A DNA stretch of 19,440 bases, taken from positions 1 through 19,440 of the forward strand of contig JAJFHC010000280.1 in the NCBI GenBank assembly GCA_021775835.1, read 5' to 3'. The stretch is from Hyphomicrobiales bacterium (GTDB lineage: Bacteria > Pseudomonadota > Alphaproteobacteria > Rhizobiales > JAJFHC01). The position numbers and the translations under genes were made by a program. Numbering within the stretch: position 1 is the stretch's first letter; each line of letters begins with the position of its first letter. The notes below the pieces were generated by a model. It had not been told where the DNA came from and did not search any database. It saw nothing but the letters and a program-made list of their open reading frames with translations. Positions 14,942-19,440 of this stretch are shown here, piece after piece.

Positions 14942-15228
14942 TACGGCACCACCGGCGGCCAGCCTTGGCCATACATCTGTTCGCCACGATCGCGCGCGTG
15001 CTTGGCATCTTCCTCGACAAGCCATTGCGCAAAATCAGCCGCCGATATCGGTGCGTTTTTTCGAGCCAGGCGATAGGACAAAGCAAAATCCGAAGGACGG
15101 TAATCAAGCGACATATGAGCAACCGCCACACGGATCGGCGCCGGCAGTTGATCGAAGGCGCCCCAAAATTCCGCGTCGGTTGCCGGGACCAGGTCCGGGC
15201 CGGCGGCATTTTCCGATCTCAAGCTCAT
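14941..15228 (-). CDS. Small hypothetical protein, early operon (DUF6525-like?)
   Basis: A 95-residue protein with FWGAFDQLPAPIRVAVAHM (residues about 21-39), then SLDYRPSDF and a helical acidic segment (DFAQWLVEEDAKHARDR). The 'D.LP.PIR.A....LDY.P' pattern resembles small proteins in alphaproteobacterial genomes and prophages grouped, as far as I recall, as DUF6525; this is a weak match. The start overlaps the upstream stop (ATGA) and the stop overlaps the primase start (TAATG), so it is translationally tied to the DnaA-like protein and the primase. Function unknown; possibly a small partner of the replication proteins. Confidence 0.65.
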   Translation of the reverse strand: MSLRSENAAGPDLVPATDAEFWGAFDQLPAPIRVAVAHMSLDYRPSDFALSYRLARKNAPISAADFAQWLVEEDAKHARDRGEQMYGQGWPPVVP

Positions 15229-15632
15229 GACCGGACCCCGGCAAACTGATCTTCAAGTGCTGCAATTGCCAGGTCGATGTTCGCGTCGTCGCGCATGTCC
15301 TCGATCCGGTGGCAGGCGTGATGAACCTGCTGGCGGTGCATTCTGGCGGCCTTGGCGATCCGTGCCTGGCGGATGCCTGACCGTGTCACCGCCAGGTAGA
15401 TCGCCATCCGCCGGGCATGTGCGACCCGGCGCACCAGGTCGCCTTGGCCGTGGCGTGGCTTGTTGGACAGAAGCGCGATCAGCGGCACGTCGAGTTTCTG
15501 CGACACCACCGCCGCCGCCGCCAACCAGGCGGCGCGAGCCGTGCAATCGCTACTCCTGGTTTTGATCCGCCGGGCGAGACGCACCAAGCGGTCAATCCGC
15601 CTCGTATCTGGTCGTGTCGTCCTCGCCGGCAT
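15225..15632 (-). CDS. Stand-alone DnaA domain IV-like DNA-binding protein
   Basis: A 135-residue protein whose residues about 41-112 resemble the C-terminal DNA-binding domain of DnaA, the replication initiator. A first helix pair (VVSQKLDVPLIALLS) is followed by ARRMAIYLAVTRSG, matching the 'ARq.AMYLare.t' helix, then RIAKAARMHRQQVHHACHRI, aligning with the 'iG..fgrRDHTTVlhA..kI' signature; the Asp-His-Thr-Thr core is changed to His-Arg-Gln-Gln. The AAA+ ATPase part of DnaA is absent. The N-terminus is Arg-rich (RRIDRLVRLARRIKTR). I chose the ATG at 15632 because GGAGG lies 9 bases upstream and it begins 4 bases after the preceding stop; an ATG 27 bases earlier has no such site. Role by inference: binding the phage origin, or DnaA boxes of the host. 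Confidence 0.75.
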   Translation of the reverse strand: MPARTTRPDTRRIDRLVRLARRIKTRSSDCTARAAWLAAAAVVSQKLDVPLIALLSNKPRHGQGDLVRRVAHARRMAIYLAVTRSGIRQARIAKAARMHRQQVHHACHRIEDMRDDANIDLAIAALEDQFAGVRS

Positions 15633-15636
15633 GTGC

Positions 15637-15855
15637 TCAACCCTCCAATGACCAACCATCGACCATCAAGCCCCCGAGCTGCACGGTGGCCTTCGCCATC
15701 GCCAGGGCGGAACGATCGCTGCCGTCGTGCCAGACCTTTGCCGTGTGACCGTCTTGCGCGCTCACCACAACGGCGATCGACAGGACTTCGCCGGCGTCGA
15801 TCCGGTCGGCGACCTGGCGCAGGGCCTTCGCCAGCTCATGGTCCTGGCTAGACAT
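15637..15855 (-). CDS. Small hypothetical protein, early operon
   Basis: A 72-residue protein beginning MSSQDHELAKALRQVADRI, an amphipathic helix, followed by alternating strands (GEVLSIAVVVSAQDG, HTAKVWHDG) and a helix (SALAMAKATVQLGGLM). This alpha-beta arrangement looks like a compact folded domain. The start overlaps the upstream gene by 8 bases, with AGGAA about 12 bases before it. There are no cysteines and no recognised motif. Function unknown; it is coupled with the neighbouring small genes. Confidence 0.6.
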   Translation of the reverse strand: MSSQDHELAKALRQVADRIDAGEVLSIAVVVSAQDGHTAKVWHDGSDRSALAMAKATVQLGGLMVDGWSLEG

Positions 15856-16090
15856 GACGCGGTGTTTCCTGGGTAGTGCTTTCCGCTTCGGAAATTTCGA
15901 GCGCCTGGACCTGTTCGCGCACGACCAGTTGATGTTCCTTCAGGTACGTGAGCATCTTCAGATGGCGTTCGAAGGTGCATTCCGCTTCAACCAGAACCCC
16001 ACGCTTGCGCTCGACCGTTGCGCGTTGCTGGCTGATCAGCGCATGCAGTTCCGCCGCGATCCGCCGCTTTGCTTCAAGTTCCGTGCTCAT
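15848..16090 (-). CDS. Small coiled-coil protein, early operon
   Basis: An 80-residue protein that is almost entirely helical. Residues about 5-65 show heptad-like spacing of Leu/Ile/Val (ELEAKRRIAAELHALISQQ, HLKMLTYLKEHQLVVREQV), indicating a coiled coil and probable dimerisation. The C-terminus is polar (EAESTTQETPRHV). Its ATG overlaps the upstream stop as ATGA. I recognise no family. Possible roles are as an oligomerising partner or adaptor; none can be assigned. Confidence 0.6.
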   Translation of the reverse strand: MSTELEAKRRIAAELHALISQQRATVERKRGVLVEAECTFERHLKMLTYLKEHQLVVREQVQALEISEAESTTQETPRHV

Positions 16091-16341
16091 TGGGGTTTCC
16101 CATCCCGGCGCACCGCAACCAGCTCGACGATGTCGCGATCGCGCTTCGGGTCGCGCCTGACATTCATATCCAACCGGTAGGCTTCGGTCGTGACGTTGAT
16201 GTCCTCGATGTCGATGACCTTGCGGGCGCCGAATGTGTTCACCACCAGATGAAGCAGAAATTCGCCGGCGTATCCTTGCAGGGTTTGGGATCGTATTTCT
16301 TCGAAATCCGCAACCGCACCTGTTGGTTGATCATCCGTCAT
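16087..16341 (-). CDS. Small hypothetical protein, early operon
   Basis: An 84-residue acidic protein. It has a helical middle (FEEIRSQTLQGYAGEFLLHLVVNTFG, in two parts) followed by a strand-rich end (KVIDIEDINVTTEAYRLDMN, then IVELVAVRRDG). It is coupled by ATGA overlaps to the Cro-like gene upstream and the coiled-coil gene downstream. No recognised domain. Confidence 0.6.
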   Translation of the reverse strand: MTDDQPTGAVADFEEIRSQTLQGYAGEFLLHLVVNTFGARKVIDIEDINVTTEAYRLDMNVRRDPKRDRDIVELVAVRRDGKPQ

Positions 16342-16616
16342 GCCGCAACCTCGCTTTCCACTTGGGAGGTGCCAGGCAGGCCATGGCGCAGGATCAAATC
16401 ATCCCGCCGCTCGATCTCAATGCGGATCAGCGTTTCCGAGAGTTTTCGAATGGCCAGGCGATATGTACGCAGGTTTGGAGAGCTGTATCCGGTCTTCCAG
16501 CGGCTCACAGTGGACCGCGGAACCCCGGAAATGGTACAAAGTCCCGACATTTTCAGGCCGACCTGGTGGGCTCGACTTTCAATTTCAGCTATGGCATCGT
16601 CAATTTCGTGTTCCAT
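16338..16616 (-). CDS. Cro-like HTH regulator, first gene of the leftward operon
   Basis: A 92-residue protein with a helix-turn-helix of the XRE type at about residues 16-45: a first helix up to VGLKMSGLCTIS, then the recognition segment GVPRSTVSRWKTG. The rest is helical and charged (RLAIRKLSETLIRIEIERR). It is divergent from the CI-like repressor, the classic position of cro (or cII). It probably represses or activates the switch promoters. There is no Shine-Dalgarno sequence before the ATG (the upstream bases are pyrimidine-rich with only ATTT next to the start), so translation may be leaderless. Cro versus CII function cannot be decided from sequence. Confidence 0.75.
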   Translation of the reverse strand: MEHEIDDAIAEIESRAHQVGLKMSGLCTISGVPRSTVSRWKTGYSSPNLRTYRLAIRKLSETLIRIEIERRDDLILRHGLPGTSQVESEVAA

Positions 16617-16736
16617 AAATGAAATGGCTGAAGTGATTTGCGGAAAATGTCAAGCCCATTAATACAAAATGAAGCGTCTGATTACCTGCCGCATACTGGA
16701 TCTAGTAAGTTCAGTTATGGAATGGCAGGTTTTCAT
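16617..16736. promoter_or_regulatory. Divergent switch region between cro-like and repressor genes
   Basis: 120 bp separating divergent regulator genes. An inverted pair ACCTGCC (16684-16690) and GGCAGGT (16724-16730) lies with centres 40 bp apart, about four helical turns; the right copy overlaps the repressor's own ribosome binding site (GCAGG). On the leftward strand TTGACA (16653-16648) is a perfect -35 hexamer, but no good -10 follows at standard spacing. The sequence AAATGAA occurs twice (16617 and 16667). Operators for the two regulators are expected here. Confidence 0.55.
16638..16665 (+). promoter_or_regulatory. Candidate repressor promoter
   Basis: TTGCGG (16638-16643), a 16-bp spacer, then TAATAC (16660-16665) fits a sigma70-type promoter and would start transcription near 16672, 65 bases before the repressor start. 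It overlaps the TTGACA found on the opposite strand, so the two promoters would compete. Based only on hexamer similarity. Confidence 0.35.
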
Positions 16737-17372
16737 ATGCCGCGACCGCCCGAGAAAATCATTGCCCTTTGGGGCGAAAATATTCTGAAAACCAAAAAGA
16801 TCAGCGCCAACGAACTGGCCCGGCTATCCAAGCTCGGGCCGGCAACCGTGCATCGACTGTTGGGGCGTGATGAGAAATATTCAGACACGCCGTCCATGAA
16901 GACCGTCTTCAAGATTGCCCAGGCCCTAAACGTTCCAATGCCTGACTTCTCCAAGGACGGCGCCGCCGATTCCGCGGAGTTTTTGGAGCCCGACATAACC
17001 GAGGCGCCCGCTGGCACCACCACCAAACTGGCAATGAACGAGACGGAATGGATCGTTGAAACGAGGAACCTGCTTTTGGCTGGCTACCTGCCAGGAGACC
17101 GTCTGATAGCAGACAGCGCCATAACCCCTCGTGACGGCGACGTGGTCATTGCCGAGATATACGATTTCCAGTCCAATGCATCGCGAAACGTGCTGCGCGT
17201 CTATCGCAATCACCAACTGGTGACCGCCTCACCTAACATCGACGAATATGTTTGTGACGACACAAAGGATCGTGCCGTCAAGGTTTCCCACGTGGTCCGC
17301 AGGAGCTGGCGAGAACGCATGCCCTCCACCGATTCGGTCGTAAGCATTTCCGGCTCACCAAGACTCGTCTGA
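16737..17372 (+). CDS. CI-like prophage repressor, apparently non-cleavable
   Basis: A 211-residue repressor. Residues about 10-65 hold an XRE helix-turn-helix (SANELARLSKLGPATVHRLL). Residues about 100-190 form a LexA/CI-like C-terminal domain (LLLAGYLPGDRLIADSAI, PRDGDVVIAEIYDF, NVLRVYRNHQLVTAS). In self-cleaving members the 'SM.P' serine comes just before the GD; here the segment is AGYLPGD (115-121) with glycine in its place, and the later lysine is also missing. It fits a repressor type I know from alphaproteobacterial prophages. I chose ATG 16737 because GCAGG lies about 8 bases upstream; an in-frame ATG at 16722 and another at 16638 lack such a site, and the first runs through the promoter region. 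It should hold the lytic genes silent by binding the flanking intergenic regions. Confidence 0.85.
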   Translation: MPRPPEKIIALWGENILKTKKISANELARLSKLGPATVHRLLGRDEKYSDTPSMKTVFKIAQALNVPMPDFSKDGAADSAEFLEPDITEAPAGTTTKLAMNETEWIVETRNLLLAGYLPGDRLIADSAITPRDGDVVIAEIYDFQSNASRNVLRVYRNHQLVTASPNIDEYVCDDTKDRAVKVSHVVRRSWRERMPSTDSVVSISGSPRLV

Positions 17373-17556
17373 CAACTCCCCCTCAACTTGCAGTGACTTA
17401 TTGACCGATTTCCGGGGATAAACCGGGCGTCGCCGTTCCACGTGAAACAAAATGGAACACCAGTTTTCCATTAATGATAAATATCATATTGCATTATTGA
17501 TAAACTTTTGCCATGCTTGGCGCCGTACCGAGTGACCCACGAACGGCGGACCAGCG
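17373..17556. promoter_or_regulatory. Intergenic control region with parS-like site and AT-rich repeats
   Basis: 184 bp without a gene, between the repressor and the excisionase-like gene. It contains a 14-bp parS-like near-palindrome (17435-17448) and, 22 bp further on, an AT-rich stretch (about 17465-17510) with a direct repeat ATTAATGATAAA / ATTATTGATAAA (17470 and 17493, 23 bp apart) and an inverted repeat ATGATA-AA-TATCAT (17474-17487). I see no clear intrinsic terminator after the repressor. The region probably carries the promoter and operators for the rightward gene set. Confidence 0.6.
17435..17448. promoter_or_regulatory. parS-like ParB-binding site
   Basis: GTTCCACGTGAAAC differs at one position from the perfect palindrome GTTTCACGTGAAAC, the core of chromosomal parS sites bound by ParB. 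GTTCCACGTGAAAC is itself a known type of functional parS variant. One flanking base also matches (A after the core); the base before it is C instead of T. It is the only such site in the window. Confidence 0.65.
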
Positions 17557-17853
17557 ATGAGCCAGCACCCCCAAACCAACAAACCGACACCGGTTCCCGT
17601 CATGACCTATTCGCTCGAAGAGGTCGCCGGCCTGTTCAGACGGAACAAGGACACGTTCCGGGAATTGCGCCCCAGGCTGGAGGCAAACGGCTTTCCCCTG
17701 CGCCTACCTGGTACACGCCTCTGGTCGAGGCCCGCGGTCGATCGCTGGTTCGTGACCGACGCCTATCGCGCGCCGGACCCCGAGATCGCCGGCGACAACG
17801 TTCGCGACATCCGCGACCACCTGGAAGTCAAATACGGAGGGCGAAGCGCATGA
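17557..17853 (+). CDS. Excisionase/AlpA-like winged-helix DNA-binding protein
   Basis: A 98-residue protein. After a proline-rich lead (residues 1-15) comes a MerR/AlpA-type winged helix: YSLEEVAGLFRRNKDTFREL (residues about 18-37) as helix-turn-helix, then PLRLPGTRLWSRPAVDRWFV as the wing and following helix. Small proteins with this fold near a tyrosine integrase commonly act as excisionase or as a regulator of it. GGCGGA is about 6 bases before the ATG. Its stop overlaps the next start (ATGA). The excisionase role is inferred from fold and place; a regulator of the arm is equally possible. Confidence 0.7.
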   Translation: MSQHPQTNKPTPVPVMTYSLEEVAGLFRRNKDTFRELRPRLEANGFPLRLPGTRLWSRPAVDRWFVTDAYRAPDPEIAGDNVRDIRDHLEVKYGGRSA

Positions 17854-18128
17854 GCAACCCCAAGCCCATTGGCGAGTTGACCAAATCGCTGAACCCGCAC
17901 GTCGCAATTTGGACCGAGAGACTTGGCGATCAACCCGCCTGGAACTGGTTCTCGATGATCGTGGACGAAACCCTGGCCACATCCGTTAACGCCATGCGCG
18001 GCGACAAGCGGTCGGCCCGAAGGGGATTGATCAACATTGCCTCCATGGCCATCGCCTTGATCTGGCGCATGGAGCGCGAGGACAAACAGAACAACCGAAG
18101 CGTGCCTGGGCTGAAGACTGGGTGCTGA
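17850..18128 (+). CDS. Small hypothetical protein of the integration arm
   Basis: A 92-residue protein. The start (ATG 17850) overlaps the upstream stop as ATGA, with GGAGG 10 bases before it; the same frame is open further upstream, but that part is antisense-like and rich in Arg/Pro, so it is excluded. Residues about 8-80 look helical, with tryptophans at 20, 30, 32 and 75 (IWTERLGDQPAWNWFSMIVDE is split over a turn), and LINIASMAIALIWRMERED. It may be a small globular helical protein; one segment (INIASMAIALIW) is hydrophobic but short and flanked by charges, so I do not call a membrane helix. Family not recognised. Confidence 0.7.
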   Translation: MSNPKPIGELTKSLNPHVAIWTERLGDQPAWNWFSMIVDETLATSVNAMRGDKRSARRGLINIASMAIALIWRMEREDKQNNRSVPGLKTGC

Positions 18129-18213
18129 GACGCGCTTCGGACACTGGCCCGGCCTGGATTTCACAACCACCAATCGCGTCCAGGTCGGGTCTCTTTCTCT
18201 AGGAGGGAAAGAC

Positions 18214-18423
18214 GTGACGCAAGAACTGAAAATGATCGTCGATCAGATCAACGACACGCTCGCCCGTGATCGCGCCGCGACCCACAAGTTGCACGTGCGC
18301 CGGATCAGAGCAGCCGGCTTGAACGTGGTCGCCGCACGGGACCGGCAGCAGTCACCACCTCCCCACGACCGGACCCGGCCCACATTCCTACTCGATGGCG
18401 GCCAGGTCGCGACCGAGACGTAA
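18214..18423 (+). CDS. Small hypothetical protein with strong ribosome binding site
   Basis: A 69-residue protein starting at GTG, preceded by AGGAGGG with 7 bases between, one of the strongest ribosome binding sites in the window. The N-terminal half is an amphipathic, basic helix (ELKMIVDQINDTLARDRAA, then HKLHVRRIRAAG). The second half is proline- and arginine-containing and probably unstructured. The stop is followed by two hairpins. Function unknown. The start signal argues that it is truly translated despite its small size. Confidence 0.6.
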   Translation: MTQELKMIVDQINDTLARDRAATHKLHVRRIRAAGLNVVAARDRQQSPPPHDRTRPTFLLDGGQVATET

Positions 18424-18430
18424 TTGCCCC

Positions 18431-18458
18431 GAACCGCTCGTCTCACCCGAAGCGGTTC
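18431..18458 (+). other. Hairpin after the 69-residue gene
   Basis: A perfect 8-bp stem, GAACCGCT / AGCGGTTC, with a 12-base loop begins 8 bases after the stop codon. No T-run follows. It may assist the terminator located 14 bases further on or protect the mRNA end. Confidence 0.5.
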
Positions 18459-18471
18459 ACCCCCAGGAGTT

Positions 18472-18502
18472 GGCCGGCGGATAGTGAAAGGGTCCGCCGG
18501 CC
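18472..18502 (+). terminator. Intrinsic terminator before the integrase
   Basis: A perfect 10-bp GC-rich stem, GGCCGGCGGA / TCCGCCGGCC, with an 11-base loop is followed by the T-rich ATCTTCTTTTC. This is the best intrinsic terminator in the window. It separates the small genes of this arm from the integrase, which therefore probably has its own promoter in 18503-18616. Confidence 0.8.
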
Positions 18503-18616
18503 ATCTTCTTTTCAACAAATAGGTTGCTGTTTCTACAGTTGCCTCGCCGACAGTTGACAGATTCCATCGACCGCCGCACCCTAACCGCCAGTCCCTGCCG
18601 CCACAGGAGCACGCCC

Positions 18617-19440
18617 ATGAACGCCAAAGTCATTGTCAATATCCGCCACGTTGTCTGGCGCGAAGGTCGCCCACGGTTCTCGCCTGGACCGACTTATCGC
18701 CAGTTGGGCTTCAAAGGCGAAGACCTGAAACACGATGACGGCACCTGGTTCACGCTTGACCAGGCTAAATCGTTTTCCGACAACATCATCACCGAGGCCG
18801 CCGCCCGACGCGCCGCCAAACAGGACGGCCAACGCCTCACACCACGGCCCGCCCGCGCAATCAATACCGTGGCCGATCTCTTTCAGATGACATTTGCTAG
18901 GCCCGAGTTTTTGGGCAAAGAAGCGGTCCAGGGCAAGAAGCGCCGCAAGCCGCTCAAGCCCAAAACCGTGAAGTGGTATCACGCCATGGCCGACACGCTC
19001 CAGGACTATGACCCGGATTTGTGGGCATCGCCGGCGGCGGCGGTCAGCCCGCTTGTGGTCGAGGGTCTGTTTGAACAGATCGAGGAAGACCGTGGCCTGG
19101 CTATGGCGCGCGGCATCAGGGCCACCCTGTCGATGGCCTTTGGCAAGTCGGGGAGAAAGGTGGGGGTCCCGGTCAATCCGTGCCGCGAGCTCCATTTGCC
19201 GACACCGGAGCCGCGCATCCGCATCGGCACGATCCAGGAAATGCAGGCCCTGATCAACACCGCCGACGCCCTGGGGCGCCCGGAGGTCGGCGACGCCATC
19301 ATGCTTGGGCTGTTTACCGGCCAGCGCCAGAACGATCGCCTGGCGCTCACGGGCGGCGCCATCGTCGAAGACCGTCAGTTCTTCCGCCAGCTCAAGACCG
19401 GCGCCGTTGTCCTGATTAAACGCGCGCCGCAGCTCCTGGT
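18617..19440 (+). CDS. int: Tyrosine-recombinase integrase, 5' part
   Basis: 274 complete codons are visible and the frame runs off the window. It integrates and excises the phage at an attachment site. Residues about 80-195 form the SAM-like core-binding domain (TVADLFQ, TVKWYHAMADTL, IRATLSMAF). The catalytic domain begins near residue 203; GLFTGQRQNDRLAL holds the box I arginine (R237), and the strand pair QFFRQLKTGAVVLIK contains the probable catalytic lysine (K260). The His-x-x-Arg and tyrosine lie beyond the edge. AGGAG is 8 bases before the ATG. The N-terminal 70 residues contain an arm-type domain candidate (VVWREGRPRF). Because the gene points out of the window, attP is probably just outside. 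Confidence 0.92.
   Translation, partial: MNAKVIVNIRHVVWREGRPRFSPGPTYRQLGFKGEDLKHDDGTWFTLDQAKSFSDNIITEAAARRAAKQDGQRLTPRPARAINTVADLFQMTFARPEFLGKEAVQGKKRRKPLKPKTVKWYHAMADTLQDYDPDLWASPAAAVSPLVVEGLFEQIEEDRGLAMARGIRATLSMAFGKSGRKVGVPVNPCRELHLPTPEPRIRIGTIQEMQALINTADALGRPEVGDAIMLGLFTGQRQNDRLALTGGAIVEDRQFFRQLKTGAVVLIKRAPQLL

Noticed and set aside
14942..15025. 28-residue N-terminal extension of the primase
   Set aside because: It overlaps the coupled upstream small gene, has Arg/Ala-rich shadow composition, and the TAATG junction gives a better start at 14941.
17508..17849. N-terminal extension of the 92-residue protein (open frame from 17508)
   Set aside because: It overlaps the winged-helix gene in another frame and reads as Arg/Pro-rich noise; the ATGA overlap with GGAGG at 17850 is a clear start.
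18581..19362. Leftward frames opposite the integrase (up to 204 codons)
   Set aside because: Antisense to an integrase with recognisable catalytic motifs and a good ribosome binding site.
1..19440. tRNA or rRNA genes, CRISPR arrays, insertion sequences
   Set aside because: I found no cloverleaf-like or rRNA sequence, no regularly spaced 25-40 bp repeats with unique spacers, and no transposase frame or terminal inverted repeats.

Overview
The window is most of a temperate, podovirus-like phage or prophage whose host is probably an alphaproteobacterium. The host call rests on GC-rich sequence with few intergenic gaps, a repressor of a type I associate with alphaproteobacterial prophages (GYLPGD motif, no catalytic serine), and a 14-bp near-palindrome that matches the ParB-binding parS core. 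The exact host cannot be read from the sequence. The right edge cuts through a tyrosine integrase and the left edge cuts through a virion gene, so neither attachment site, the tail fibres nor the lysis genes are visible.

Layout from right to left. (1) 18617-19440, rightward: 5' part of the integrase. (2) 17557-18423, rightward: a small winged-helix, excisionase/AlpA-like protein and two small unknown proteins, closed by two hairpins, the second a good terminator. (3) 17373-17556: a non-coding block holding the parS-like site and an AT-rich patch of repeats. (4) 16737-17372, rightward: a CI-like repressor that lacks the self-cleavage serine. (5) 16617-16736: divergent control region. (6) 16616 down to 11102, leftward early operon: a Cro-like HTH protein, three small unknown proteins, a stand-alone DnaA domain IV-like protein, a small unknown protein, a TOPRIM primase, an acidic protein with a basic tail, and an AAA+ helicase. 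Many junctions are ATGA or TAATG overlaps. (7) 11101-10684: about 420 bp without a convincing gene, packed with 8-bp-period GGAAC repeats in both orientations and a 24-bp alternating purine-pyrimidine tract. (8) 10683 down to 1, leftward late operon: putative small terminase, large terminase, GNAT-fold protein, small protein, T7 gp8-like portal, Bbp19-like protein, scaffold, major capsid protein, small virion-associated protein, T7 gp11-like and gp12-like tail tubular proteins, then the first 28 codons of a further protein.

Together these give a lysogeny switch between two divergent arms, a self-contained replication module (origin-binding candidate, primase, helicase) and a short-tailed virion module in the classic podovirus order. 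The observations most worth following up are the parS-like site between the repressor and the excisionase-like gene, the DnaA domain IV-like protein, and the GGAAC iteron-like block between the replication and packaging genes.
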